From assembly GCF_001456025.1 (NCBI RefSeq), contig NZ_LMTZ01000066.1, positions 102,088 to 166,087 on the forward strand: 64,000 nucleotides of DNA, in the 5' to 3' direction. This document shows positions 46,741 to 56,552 of this stretch, in pieces. The position numbers and the translations under genes were made by a program. Positions within the stretch are counted from its first letter, which is position 1, and every line of letters begins with the position of its first letter. The DNA is from Mastigocoleus testarum BC008 (lineage in GTDB: Bacteria; Cyanobacteriota; Cyanobacteriia; Cyanobacteriales; Nostocaceae). Under the pieces are notes generated by a model, which was not told the DNA's origin, did not search any database, and saw only the letters and a list, made by a program, of their open reading frames with translations.

Positions 46741-47208
46741 TTAATTTGTTGCTTGTGCAGCTAACATCTCCTTGAGTTTTTCTAGTTCTGCAGCCCAGCG
46801 AGGGTCTGGACGAACTGCATCGGAATCATGACTAGATGAAGAAGTCTCTTTTGGTGAATTACGACGAGATTTCTTCCCTTTCTTACCTTCTTTTTGAGGG
46901 CTACCAGCACCACTCGATGCTTTTGCAGCTTGTTCCTCGTTGTTTTCCTCTCCTTTGCTACGAGGTAGTGCCTTTTCGACTTTAATCGCAGTTTCTTTAA
47001 ACATCTGACCATTATATTTTTCAATAATTTGGTCAGCTTTCTCATCATTATTGACTGTAATAAAGCCAAAACCACGGCATTTTCCAGTCTTACGATCTTT
47101 AATCAGTTTAGTTGTAACTGCATTACCTTCTTCGGCAAAAATTGCTTGTAGCTCTGACTTATCTATTACTTCTTTCGGCAAATTGCCTATGTAAAGGCGA
47201 ACAGACAT
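46741..47208 (-). CDS. RNA-binding protein with one RRM (Rbp)
   Basis: A 155-residue cyanobacterial Rbp. A single RRM occupies residues about 2-82, with RNP-2 LYIGNL and RNP-1 KCRGFGFI. After it comes a Lys/Ser/Glu-rich linker (about 83-128) and a C-terminal DPRWAAELEKLKEMLAAQAT helix, a conserved tail in this family. Rbps bind mRNA, and many are cold-induced or bring mRNAs for membrane proteins to thylakoids; the exact role here is not readable. The long leader (47209-47400) agrees with post-transcriptional cold regulation (inference). rpsU, a frequent neighbour, is absent. Confidence 0.92.
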   Translation of the reverse strand: MSVRLYIGNLPKEVIDKSELQAIFAEEGNAVTTKLIKDRKTGKCRGFGFITVNNDEKADQIIEKYNGQMFKETAIKVEKALPRSKGEENNEEQAAKASSGAGSPQKEGKKGKKSRRNSPKETSSSSHDSDAVRPDPRWAAELEKLKEMLAAQATN

Positions 47209-47866
47209 TTACTAGACCTCCACGGTTGAATAAACACAAACAGGTAAAAACAAAATTGGCTTTGACTGTTGCTACGTGCCTTTTGATAAATATTGCCATA
47301 AACCAATATCTTTTACTCCCAACTGCCAACTTTTTCAACACAGTTTTTTAATGGGATTGAGCTTGTTTTAGGCAGAAGCGCGCACAACGCTCATAATACC
47401 TTTATTCTATGAATTTTTAGTTTAAAAGCCTTCCATTCACTACCAAAAAATACTTAACTACCTTAATTCAGGGAATCAAACACCATTCCCTACAATATCA
47501 CGCTATCCCAATTGCAGCTAGTTCAACTCACACATTTTGTTGCTTGAAATTTAAATATTGTACTATAAAATACATTTTGTCCAAAATCTAATATTTCAGA
47601 AACAAAAACCAGCCATCGGCTGGTAAATTCACTGCTGTGTTTGGGGAATTTAAAAGCAACTATTGGCGTATACAGTCTCAGAGATAGCTAAATTATATAT
47701 ATATCTAAAACTATTGTTAATAAACTTAACACTTCAAGGCATAATGTGCAACTTTTATTTATATATAGTCCCAAGCAATTTTAAAAATCCAGAACTGCAA
47801 AGTCGTGAGAGATTAAATGAGAATGGACTACTGTAAGTAAATTAGGGTTATTGAAATAACCCGAAG
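47209..47866. other. Intergenic region between rbp and the M48-like gene
   Basis: About 660 bases upstream of rbp and downstream of the M48-like gene. Likely includes the rbp promoter and leader. A hairpin at 47608-47624 is noted separately. No reading frame was supported. Confidence 0.5.
47608..47624 (-). terminator. Probable terminator of the M48-like gene
   Basis: ACCAGCC and GGCTGGT pair perfectly around a 3-base loop. On the minus strand the stem runs into TTTTGTTTCTG. It lies about 240 bases beyond the M48-like gene's stop. Confidence 0.55.
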
Positions 47867-50206
47867 CTATCCTTTGAGAAAGATATAAGCACCTAAAGCA
47901 GTAAAGATGAAAGCAAAAATCATGGACCATATCGGATGAAGTCCATTAATCTTTTTACCACTTTGAGTTTTTAATATTTGAATATCAACCCAAGGTGTCG
48001 CACCCCGTCGCAACCAACCGCGAACTATGACTTGTCGACCGATAAAGTCCTGAGGATTAACTCCTTGTCCCAACCAGGAAATATGGTGTAATCGGAGCAA
48101 ACCTCTATTAGTTTGTAAAATCAAATCTTGTCCTAAATAATTACTGGTACCACAACGACCAAGCAATTTCCCAGCAAGTAAAACAGCATTACTATCGATT
48201 GGAAGCGAAGCTGGGTTGTTTAAAACGTCGATAAAATTTTCGTTAGTTTGGGCTGAATTGGGTTTAATTTCAGGGAAGAACTGGTTGATTCTAACTAAAG
48301 TTCCAATGCTAAAACCAATTAAAATACAGCCTAAGAGGAAATTCCAATCATCATATATCCACTTTAGATTCAAAACCTCAACAGTATAAGCAATTTGCCA
48401 CACTAACCAAATGCCAAAACCTAATACCAAGCCTAAAGGAATTCCCCACCATGGTGCCATACCAATAAAAAAAGACTGATGTCGAATTTGCAATGGTTGT
48501 TGTTTTTCTATACTTAGCTCTGTTTCCAAACGCCACTGACGAGCAATTTGACATAGGCGTTGAATGCGATGTCCTGTGAGAGGATGACTGCTATTAGCAG
48601 CAAACCACCAACGATAGGGATTAAGATATTCCCACATTAAATAGGACTCGAGAGCAATGTGGGGTGCGGTACTCCCCAAAGATAAACTTTGTTTGTGTCC
48701 CAGTGGTAAAAGTAAATTCAAGCTTTCTAGCAAATAACTAGTTTTTTCTTGTTTTTCAATGTCTCCAGCAATTCCAATTGCCATTTTAAGTAAAGCACGA
48801 ATTGCAGCGTTGGGGTGACCTGTAATTTCTGCGGCGCGGCGATCGCTATAGTAATGACGTAACTGGGAAAACCATAAACTGGTACCAGTCAACACATACC
48901 AAATACAGTAAAAGAAATTGGCGAAAACCCCTAAAAAGGAACGTCCAATTTTGTTTGGTAACCAGTCCCCCCAACCGGAAATAATTTGGTACAAACCATA
49001 AATCGGTAGAGTCACCAACAGGTAAAGGGAGGTTAATCCAACATCACCATAGGTAATATGTCCCAATTCCATTCCATAAACTGCAGCTATCTCATCATTT
49101 TCTAGTTGGTCTAAGAGTCCTTGAGTAACTACAATCCTAGCGGTGCGGGGCAAATGTCCATAGGAATAGGCAAATGGAGCAGATTCTTGTAAGACAAATA
49201 ACGGGGGTAATTTCCACCCTCTTTGCTGACAGTAACGTATTAATAGTCGATTAGCTGCAGGGCTATACCTGTTTAGTTGCTCTTTTTGTAAAGTTTGCTG
49301 GGGATAAAACTTACTCAATAAGATATCCAATAACCAAGGAGAAGCTATAGCAAGAACAATAACAACTGCTAGTAAGAAGTAAATTGGATCGTAATAAAGA
49401 AACTGTAATGATTCCACAAACGGCAACCAGTTTAAAAGATAATTGACTGATTCCATCAATAAAACCAGTAAAAATCTCATTGTCCAGAACAATGCAACCG
49501 ATGTTAGAACCATCACTACCCTCAGGAGAAGCAGTTTAGGTTTCGGTAAAGGTTGCCACATTTTTGCTTTTGGTGCTTTTCGCCAGTGGACAGTTACTCC
49601 CCTAACTGATAGTTCGTTACTAGATTTAGTTTCTTCAAATGCGACGGTAGATTCTTGTTCATTGTTGGTTTGATTATCTTCAGGTTTATTTTCCCTGGTT
49701 TGATGATTTATCTTATGTTGCTGCCTCAGGGATTTATCTGTGTGAAATATATCTTGACTACTTTCACTGTCTGGTACTTCAACCACATTAGAAGTATCCT
49801 GAGTTACAAGCCGTGATGAAGATAAATTCTCCTCAAGCAGGTTAGAAGCAGAAGCTGAATTATCAAAAGGAATAAAACCCGTGGCTTCAGGTATATTTTC
49901 TGCTTGATTCTTTGATGTTAATTGTTCTTTAGAACGCTTAGCCCGCAGTTTTTTTAAGGAAAGATTCGCCCATTCTCTCACTTCTTGATTATCACTTTCA
50001 CGCAGATCTTCACACAGAGAAATGGCTGTGCTAACTTCACCGGTCCGGGAATAAGCCACAGCTAGCCCGATTGTTGCTTGTAAAACATCGGAATAATTAG
50101 TTGACTGACTGATGAAGCCATCTAATATAGTTATTGCGGCTTGGTAATCTCCCTGTTTGAGAGCATTTAAACCAGACTGAAGTGATAGTTCGGAATGTGA
50201 TGGCAT
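47867..50206 (-). CDS. M48-like membrane protein with TPR N-terminus, altered zinc site
   Basis: A 779-residue protein. Residues about 1-90 form TPR-like helices (GLNALKQGDYQAAITILDGF, VAYSRTGEVSTAISLCEDLR). A polar linker (90-215) precedes membrane helices (LLLLRVVMVLTSVALFWTMR; YFLLAVVIVLAIASPWLLDI). An M48 peptidase core (about 315-560) follows. The zinc motif HEXXH is replaced by YGMELGH: Met379 stands where the first His should be, while Glu380 and His383 remain. The third ligand region, usually REYEAD, is RHYYSDRRAAEITG, His451 in place of Glu. It has additional membrane helices (about 405, 435, 600, 635) and a C-terminal OB-like domain (QDFIGRQVIVRGWLRRGATP) plus a last helix. It is likely inactive, or uses an altered metal site. 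Confidence 0.75.
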   Translation of the reverse strand: MPSHSELSLQSGLNALKQGDYQAAITILDGFISQSTNYSDVLQATIGLAVAYSRTGEVSTAISLCEDLRESDNQEVREWANLSLKKLRAKRSKEQLTSKNQAENIPEATGFIPFDNSASASNLLEENLSSSRLVTQDTSNVVEVPDSESSQDIFHTDKSLRQQHKINHQTRENKPEDNQTNNEQESTVAFEETKSSNELSVRGVTVHWRKAPKAKMWQPLPKPKLLLLRVVMVLTSVALFWTMRFLLVLLMESVNYLLNWLPFVESLQFLYYDPIYFLLAVVIVLAIASPWLLDILLSKFYPQQTLQKEQLNRYSPAANRLLIRYCQQRGWKLPPLFVLQESAPFAYSYGHLPRTARIVVTQGLLDQLENDEIAAVYGMELGHITYGDVGLTSLYLLVTLPIYGLYQIISGWGDWLPNKIGRSFLGVFANFFYCIWYVLTGTSLWFSQLRHYYSDRRAAEITGHPNAAIRALLKMAIGIAGDIEKQEKTSYLLESLNLLLPLGHKQSLSLGSTAPHIALESYLMWEYLNPYRWWFAANSSHPLTGHRIQRLCQIARQWRLETELSIEKQQPLQIRHQSFFIGMAPWWGIPLGLVLGFGIWLVWQIAYTVEVLNLKWIYDDWNFLLGCILIGFSIGTLVRINQFFPEIKPNSAQTNENFIDVLNNPASLPIDSNAVLLAGKLLGRCGTSNYLGQDLILQTNRGLLRLHHISWLGQGVNPQDFIGRQVIVRGWLRRGATPWVDIQILKTQSGKKINGLHPIWSMIFAFIFTALGAYIFLKG

Positions 50207-50738
50207 TGGAACTGTAACTCAATTATTGGACACAGCCACCCATTATTTTGACCTTTTGGGTAACTCTTAGTCTACTAACAATAGGAGGGTAAAAAACTGG
50301 TAATTTCTAGCAAAAGCCCAAAATATAACCATCAGCCACATGGATTTAAATTGAGTTTTCAATCTAAATGCTGATAACTTTTTTGCCCAGAATCACACGA
50401 TCTAATTACTTAAGGAAATATTACTCAGCGGGAAAACCAAAAATAAATATTCCCAAAATATTCTCATAATCATAGCTTTACTTGCAGGATGCGATCGCAC
50501 TCCACCTTAAACAGGCTAAAAACCCAATACTAAAAACTCAATATTCTATTTACATTTATTGGAAATCGTCAATAACTTGAAATGCAGAGTAGTCAAGTAG
50601 GTTATGCAGTAAATAGACTGTTAGCCGGAATTCATTTTTATTATTTGGGAATCAATTCATAGTTTGGCAAAAGTGGGCGAAGGTCGCCCTTGATAATTCG
50701 CCTTTAGTCGTTCGCCCTTAATAATTTGCCTTTAATAC
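50207..50738. other. Intergenic region with degenerate GCC repeat
   Basis: About 530 bases between minus-strand genes. At 50670-50740 a degenerate tandem repeat of TTCGCCCTTAATAATT/TTCGCCTTTAGT words lies immediately after prfC's stop and may act as its transcription end. Otherwise AT-rich. Confidence 0.5.
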
Positions 50739-52379
50739 TTATGCTTTGGTGGGCTGTTTCCCAGAAACAACTGGAGCAATATTATTTAATTTTAATTCTG
50801 AATGATCTTGCTGTAATTGCTGACAATTCCATTCGTTACGGAACAGTAATACCGGACGTCCCATACTATCTTTGACAGTAGTTGTATTGAATAAACGTCC
50901 CACTTTCTCCAAGGCTTCCCAACCACCTTCAACCCAACGGGCGACACTGTAGGGTAATGGTTCTAATCTTGTTTCGATTCCATATTCTTGAAGTAAGCGA
51001 AATTGTACTACCTCAAGTTGTAACTGACCGACTGCTGCTAAGATTGGGTCACGCTTAGCTTCATCTACGGAGTACATAATCTGTACTGCTCCTTCTTCTC
51101 GCAATTCTGAAACACCTTTCTGAAATTGCTTGAATTTTGAAGGATTGGGGTTACGAAGTACAGCAAATAACTCAGGCGAAAAATAAGGTATTCCCTCATA
51201 TTCAAGCTTTTTACCGGTATATATTGTGTCACCAATTGCAAAAACCCCAGGATTATTTAAACCAATTACATCTCCAGCATAAGCGTACTCAATCGATTCT
51301 CTTTCTTGGGCAAATAATTTCTGTGGTCGGGAAAGACGCACATTTTTACCAGTACGGGCGTGATTTACCGTCATATCTTTCTCAAATTTTCCCGTGCACA
51401 CCCGAATGAATGCTACCCTATCCCGGTGTTTTGGATCCATGTTCGCCTGCAACTTAAACACAAAACCGGAAAAATCTGGGTATGTTGGTGAAATTTCACC
51501 CAAGGTACTTTGACGTGCGGTGGGCTTGAGAGCATATTCAAGAAAATACTTTAAAAATAACTCCACCCCAAAATTAGTCATCGCACTTCCAAAGAAAACA
51601 GGTGTCATTTTTCCTTGGTGCACCAAATCCAAATCTAGTTCTGGTCCAACACCTTCAATAAGTTCTAATTCATCTTTAAGTTGATAGTAAAGTTCTTCTT
51701 CTATCAGTTCTTCTACTCTTGAATCGCCCAATTCTAATACATTTTCTAAAGCTTCACGGCTACCGTGGGCGCTCCTTTCAAATAAATGTATTTGCCTCCC
51801 GTTGCGATCAAATACTCCCTTGAAGCGATCGCCCATACCGATCGGCCAATTTACAGCATAGGTCATTAAACCTAATTCTTGCTCGATTTCGTCAAGTAGT
51901 TCTAAAGGTTCCCTTCCGGGGCGATCAAGTTTATTAACAAAAGTAAAGATGGGTATACCCCGCATCTTACAGACTTCGAACAGCTTTCTGGTTTGTGGTT
52001 CCAAACCTTTTGCTGCGTCAATTAGCATCACAGCATTATCTGCAGCAGCCAAAGTCCGGTAAGTGTCTTCACTAAAATCTTGGTGTCCGGGAGTATCGAG
52101 TAAATTGATATGGGAATTTTGGTACTCAAACTGGAGCACAGTGGAAGTAATAGAAATTCCTCTTTGTTGCTCCATTGCCATCCAATCAGAAGTTGCTTTG
52201 CGCTGCGCTCTTCTCGCCTTCACAGAACCAGCTTCGTGAATTGCTCCTCCGTATAACAGCAACTTTTCTGTCAGGGTTGTTTTTCCCGCATCAGGGTGGG
52301 AAATAATCGCGAAATTACGACGCCTGTCTACCTGTTGAGTAAGTTCTGACTCAAGTTCAGTTGACATATTAGTTGACAT
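50739..52379 (-). CDS. prfC: Peptide chain release factor 3 (RF3)
   Basis: A 546-residue translational GTPase that recycles release factors RF1/RF2 from the ribosome. G motifs are [20 protein letters not shown] (G1), [10 protein letters not shown] (G2), [20 protein letters not shown] (G3) and [20 protein letters not shown] (G4). The EF-Tu-like domain 2 ([20 protein letters not shown]) and domain 3 ([20 protein letters not shown]) follow. Length fits RF3. Three start-like Met codons ([10 protein letters not shown]) are near each other; the first is taken. Divergent from the DUF4870 gene. Confidence 0.95.
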   Translation of the reverse strand: MSTNMSTELESELTQQVDRRRNFAIISHPDAGKTTLTEKLLLYGGAIHEAGSVKARRAQRKATSDWMAMEQQRGISITSTVLQFEYQNSHINLLDTPGHQDFSEDTYRTLAAADNAVMLIDAAKGLEPQTRKLFEVCKMRGIPIFTFVNKLDRPGREPLELLDEIEQELGLMTYAVNWPIGMGDRFKGVFDRNGRQIHLFERSAHGSREALENVLELGDSRVEELIEEELYYQLKDELELIEGVGPELDLDLVHQGKMTPVFFGSAMTNFGVELFLKYFLEYALKPTARQSTLGEISPTYPDFSGFVFKLQANMDPKHRDRVAFIRVCTGKFEKDMTVNHARTGKNVRLSRPQKLFAQERESIEYAYAGDVIGLNNPGVFAIGDTIYTGKKLEYEGIPYFSPELFAVLRNPNPSKFKQFQKGVSELREEGAVQIMYSVDEAKRDPILAAVGQLQLEVVQFRLLQEYGIETRLEPLPYSVARWVEGGWEALEKVGRLFNTTTVKDSMGRPVLLFRNEWNCQQLQQDHSELKLNNIAPVVSGKQPTKA

Positions 52380-52522
52380 AATTTGAGTTAAATGTTTATG
52401 AGATGCGTTACTTTAATTAAATTAAATTTTCCTACCTAAAGCTGGAGTTTTTATCTTAAGACAACAAAGCTCGTGCTAGTGTCTTAATATTGTCAAAAAT
52501 CAGCTAAAAATCGGAGAATCGA

Positions 52523-52864
52523 ATGTACGACACGGAGAGCCGAAGATTTTTATCAGCACTGTGTCATGGCGCTATTTTCTTTAGTTGTTTGGTATTATCA
52601 ATCGGCGTACCTTTTTTCATCCTGTTTATTAGTAACGACCCAATGGTTAAGAATAATGCGAAAGAAGCTATCAACTTCCACTTTAATGTATGGCTCTATT
52701 TCCTGATTATTACACCTTTGGTTTGGGTCACCCTTGGTTTGTTAGGGATACTATATGGGGTCTGGTTACTTCTCCATTGGGGGCTTACTATTTGGGCGTT
52801 GTTTAACGTTCTAACGAATCCAGATAAACCTTTTCGCTACCCTTTTATTTTCCGTCTTATATAA
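52523..52864 (+). CDS. DUF4870 membrane protein
   Basis: A 113-residue small membrane protein of the DUF4870 family, with about three transmembrane helices (FLSALCHGAIFFSCLVLSIG; VWLYFLIITPLVWVTLGLLG; LLLHWGLTIWALFNVL). The KNNAKEAINFHFN motif in the first loop is the family signature. Function unknown. It is monocistronic and divergent from prfC. Confidence 0.85.
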   Translation: MYDTESRRFLSALCHGAIFFSCLVLSIGVPFFILFISNDPMVKNNAKEAINFHFNVWLYFLIITPLVWVTLGLLGILYGVWLLLHWGLTIWALFNVLTNPDKPFRYPFIFRLI

Positions 52865-53943
52865 CCCAAAAGCTACAGGTTCGAGCGGAAGTCAGCTAGT
52901 ATTGAACTCAAAATTTTAACCGAAAAAGTAAATTCACCACGAATCGATAATCAATATTTTTCTGTTTGCATCCTTGGCAAAGGAGTTTAACTTATGAAAC
53001 TCAAGGCATCAATTCAAACAGTAAATTAAAATTTCCAATTCAAAAAGTAAATTCTGTATTTATTGCAGGTGGACAGCAAATTAAGTGGCAAGTATTCTGG
53101 TGTCAGTAAATAATATTTCCAGATATATTAAGTTTTGAATTGGGATAGAGATTATTTAGTGTTAGCAGAAAATTTTTCTGTTATATTCTCTCCGAGCGAT
53201 AGTTATAGTAAATACTTTTCCAGTCCTTAAAGTAATTGAATGCATTTCCCACATAAGTGTAAAGGAATATAAAGATAGGTTTGGAAAACTAATCCCTTAG
53301 GTCACACTGATACCTAAGATATAGAATTTAGCCGATAGTGGAAATTTATTTACTTCTCTAAGATTAGTTTCCTGGAGCTAATTTTCTAGGTTAGTTTCCT
53401 GAGGCTAATTTTCTAGGTTAATTTCCTGAGGCTAATTTCCTGGGGTTATTACTTAGGTTTATTTTGACTGATCATAATTAACTATTCACCCAAAAACTAT
53501 TCACCCAAATTGCTAGTTATAGGCAAAATTTTTGAGATTATCTCATATTCTCCCTAAACTGCCCTTAAAAAAGGCGAGTTTGAATTAATTTTCTCCCCTA
53601 TTAGGGGGTTCAGGGAAATCTAAATCTGACAGACTTGTAACTAGTGACTTACGTTATTTCCGGGAAACACAGCTCCAATCAACAGTTCTCGTAGCGATAA
53701 ATTTACCTGATGGCTGATAGATTGATGCTTTGTATTCTGCTTTGATCGATTTTTTAACATTTCAGCTTAACACTCTGACTGTAAAATACAAAATTGCCCT
53801 ACAACTCTCGATCTAAAAAATTGAGCAGTAGGGCAGAGGCAAGTTAAGCGCTGATTCCAGTCTGTCCGAGTAAAGCGAATTTCTTGCTTTATCATGTGAC
53901 GCTTTATTTATTGTCCGCTCTAGCTTTTAGTTGATAAAATTTT
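52865..53943. other. Long intergenic region before hemB
   Basis: About 1.08 kb without a supported gene. It contains a 27-bp tandem repeat (53364-53445), an AAAACTATTCACCC repeat (53492-53510) and a hairpin-poor AT-rich remainder. It probably carries the hemB promoter near 53900. Nothing resembling a tRNA or rRNA was seen. Confidence 0.55.
53364..53445. repeat. Three tandem 27-bp repeats
   Basis: The unit TTAGTTTCCTGGAGCTAATT followed by TTCTAGG occurs at 53364-53390, 53391-53417 (GAGG for GGAG) and, with more change, 53418-53445. Each unit holds an imperfect palindrome (TTAGTTTCC / GGAGCTAA). Non-coding. Confidence 0.75.
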
Positions 53944-54924
53944 ATGTTTCCAACTCATCGACCTCGTCGTTTGCGTACCAGTTCTCTACTACGCCAGATG
54001 GTACGAGAAACAATACTTACAACAAACGATTTAATATATCCCTTATTTGCAGTTCCAGGAGAGGGAATTGCCAAAGAAGTGAAATCTATGCCTGGGGTAT
54101 ATCAGCTATCTGTAGATAAGATAGTTGAAGATGCCAAAGAAGTTTATGACTTAGGAATTCCGGCAATTATTTTGTTTGGGATCCCAGATGAAAAAGATGA
54201 TGATGCCACTGGCGCATGGCATGATTGTGGAATCGTACAGAAAGCATCTACTGCTGTTAAAGAAGCAGTACCCGAATTAATAGTTGTTGCTGACACTTGT
54301 TTGTGCGAATACACCAGTCACGGTCATTGTGGTTATTTGCAAGTTGGAGATCTAAGCGGACGGGTTTTAAATGACCCAACCTTAGAATTATTGAAAAAAA
54401 CTGCGGTATCTCAAGCTCAGGCTGGAGCTGATATTATCGCTCCTTCAGGAATGATGGATGGTTTTGTGCAAGCTATCCGTGCAGGTTTAGATGAAGCTGG
54501 TTTTCAGGATACCCCTATCATGTCCTATGCAGCGAAGTATGCATCATCTTATTATGGTCCATTCCGAGACGCGGCTGAATCGGCACCCCAGTTTGGCGAT
54601 CGCAGAACTTACCAAATGGATCCAGCTAACGCCCGCGAGGCAATTAAAGAAATCGAATTAGACATTGCTGAAGGTGCGGATATGCTTATGGTCAAACCGG
54701 CTTTATCATATATGGATATCATCTGGCGAGTTAAGCAGGCTTGTAATTTACCAGTTGCAGCATATAACGTTTCCGGAGAATACTCCATGATTAAAGCTGC
54801 AGCCCTCAATGGCTGGATTGATGAAGAAAGGGTAGTGTTAGAAACTCTAACTAGTTTTAAACGTGCCGGAGCCGATTTAATTTTGACTTACCATGCTAAA
54901 GATGCTGCTCGTTGGTTAAGTTAA
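53944..54924 (+). CDS. hemB: Porphobilinogen synthase (ALA dehydratase)
   Basis: A 326-residue enzyme that condenses two 5-aminolevulinate molecules to porphobilinogen, the second committed step in heme, chlorophyll and bilin synthesis. Active-site Lys residues are in [16 protein letters not shown] and [16 protein letters not shown]. The metal segment [16 protein letters not shown] has three Cys, the zinc-type motif rather than the Asp-rich Mg-type motif of plants. Length is normal. The ATG at 53944 starts directly with [20 protein letters not shown], matching the family. Monocistronic. Confidence 0.96.
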   Translation: MFPTHRPRRLRTSSLLRQMVRETILTTNDLIYPLFAVPGEGIAKEVKSMPGVYQLSVDKIVEDAKEVYDLGIPAIILFGIPDEKDDDATGAWHDCGIVQKASTAVKEAVPELIVVADTCLCEYTSHGHCGYLQVGDLSGRVLNDPTLELLKKTAVSQAQAGADIIAPSGMMDGFVQAIRAGLDEAGFQDTPIMSYAAKYASSYYGPFRDAAESAPQFGDRRTYQMDPANAREAIKEIELDIAEGADMLMVKPALSYMDIIWRVKQACNLPVAAYNVSGEYSMIKAAALNGWIDEERVVLETLTSFKRAGADLILTYHAKDAARWLS

Positions 54925-54966
54925 ATCCAGGGCGAATACAACCAATAAGTAATAATTCCAAATTAT

Positions 54967-55072
54967 CAATCTCTCGAACGCAGCTATAACAGGTTTAATT
55001 TGACGGGCGATCCAAGCAATTTGGGTTAGAAGCCGCCAATCATAACTTGTGTAGTGGTGAATCGAGAGATTG
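54967..55072. ncRNA. Candidate structured RNA or foldback after hemB
   Basis: An 11-bp perfect inverted repeat, CAATCTCTCGA (54967-54977) and TCGAGAGATTG (55062-55072), closes an 84-base interior that contains smaller pairings (GGCG with CGCC; CC with GG around AAGCAATTT). Either strand could be the transcript. It may be an RNA of about 106 bases, a hemB 3' element or a small mobile foldback. Its sequence does not match the SRP RNA core. Confidence 0.35.
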
Positions 55073-55418
55073 AACTTATTTATGTAGATAGGGGATCGAT
55101 AAATTCATATTCACCGGACTATAGGATGTTATTTTCTCCATGTCTTTTATCCATATCTTTTATAAATTACTGATGAGTAATAATAAATGAGAAATGTCTA
55201 TTTTTTTATTGCCACTGTGAAAATACTATTATCTACAAAGATGATTTTTAAAATTACTATGAAGTTTTCGGTATAATCCGCAATAAATTTGCCAGGAAGT
55301 ACACTGATGGCTTATAAAATAATATAGTTAAAAAAAAATTGTCGATTGACTATTTTTGTCGATTGAATGACCGATTTAATAAGCCAATTCTGTTGTAATA
55401 AAGAGGGAGCAATTAGGT

Positions 55419-55736
55419 ATGGATATGCAAGTCCTGAGAGAACGGGCGGGTCTTAGCCGGACTGAAGTAGCCTTCAGGCTTGCAATAAGCGAAACTAGTG
55501 TTCGCAATTGGGAAGCAGGACGTACTGAACCAACCATGACACCTAAGAAATATTTGGAAGCTATACGCCTGTTTAAATGCACGCCAGAAGAGTTGGCAAC
55601 GGCAAGTGAAAAGTCTATAAATCAAAGACATAAGCGTAAACCTGGTAGACCCAGGAGATACCCAGAAAACGGTGTAAGTCAGTCTCCGGCTATTAGTCAG
55701 ATGAGTGATTCACCCATTTATACTCCAAATATTTAG
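55419..55736 (+). CDS. XRE-family HTH regulator with AT-hook-like tail
   Basis: A 105-residue DNA-binding protein. Residues about 4-58 are an XRE/Cro-type HTH (LRERAGLSRTEVAFRLAISE, TSVRNWEAGRTEPTMTPKKY), with the recognition helix in ETSVRNWEAG. After it a basic segment, HKRKPGRPRRYPEN (about 70-83), contains GRPRR, similar to an AT-hook core, then a short Ser-rich tail. It likely controls its own region or a nearby gene, target unknown. A GAGGGAG ribosome binding site precedes the ATG; a second ATG follows two codons later. Confidence 0.8.
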   Translation: MDMQVLRERAGLSRTEVAFRLAISETSVRNWEAGRTEPTMTPKKYLEAIRLFKCTPEELATASEKSINQRHKRKPGRPRRYPENGVSQSPAISQMSDSPIYTPNI

Positions 55737-56552
55737 TCTTAATTTTTTAGTGCTTCGAGCTGATTTTATCTATATATAATTTCAGTTTGTAATGTTTGCT
55801 TCCCATCAAGCATGTCTGAACAATTTTAAGTATTGAGAAAAGTAAAAAAATAGGTTGAGCAGTATAAATGTGATCTTAAAGGTTACTTATTTATCTGCTT
55901 GATAAGTAAGGTAGACGTTTTTTAGCGTCTATTTTTTTTTGATATTAGAATGCAAGTAACTGTTATTAGTGATGTTGCCAAAGCACTGTAAAGGATAAAA
56001 ATCAAAAATTAATTAATGGGGCAGGTGTAATTGATAAGATAAATAACTAGTGAAAAGATTTGTTTCGTATGAAGTACTTTTGATGAAGTAATTTTTTTGA
56101 GTTGGAAATTTTAACAGTAACTCTTAACTTAACTGTATGATTAAAGCTTCAGAAAGTGTAAAGTAGAGAATTTTTACCAAATTTGTTTGAAGTCTGAGTA
56201 TGGGAAATTTTAGATACATTGCTCAGAATTACAAGGGCGTGACAAATATAACTACTTACGTACTTAACAGCAGTGCAAATTTTGTGATAAATTTTTCGTT
56301 CAGTAAGTCCTACGACAACCTTGAAACACCAAAATGTAATTTATCCTGCATTCTCTTTCTAAAACATAGCGTTCGTGCAATTGGAGTTTCTTTAACTAAG
56401 CTAACATCATTAAAGCTTGTTTGATGTACTAATAACAGCAGGTTAATACTGGTATTTTCAACCTTAGTTGTCTGTATAAAGACATATCGCTGACGATATT
56501 TTCAGCAGATGCACGATAAGATTCTAAAACTATAGGGTAAATAAAAGGTCTC
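55737..56552. other. Intergenic region between the regulator and pdhB
   Basis: About 815 AT-rich bases. Holds a possible small RNA with a strong terminator (55787-55940), listed separately. The frame at 56200-56424 has no family features and low protein-like character, so it is not called. A likely pdhB promoter lies in the last 100 bases. Confidence 0.5.
55787..55940 (+). ncRNA. Candidate small RNA ending in a strong terminator
   Basis: A TATAAT box at 55775-55780 stands about seven bases before a possible start near 55787. The segment ends with TTACTTAT/ATAAGTAA (55883-55909) and TAGACG-TTTTTTAG-CGTCTA followed by nine T residues (55912-55940), a textbook intrinsic terminator on the + strand. 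No protein is encoded between. It could also simply be the 3' end of the XRE regulator transcript, 180 bases downstream. Confidence 0.35.

Noticed and set aside
54967..55072. SRP RNA (ffs)
   Set aside because: The length fits, but the conserved GGAAGGAAGCAGCC-type core is absent.
56200..56424. Plus-strand 74-codon reading frame
   Set aside because: Low-complexity composition without a domain, in an AT-rich spacer; no supporting start signal.
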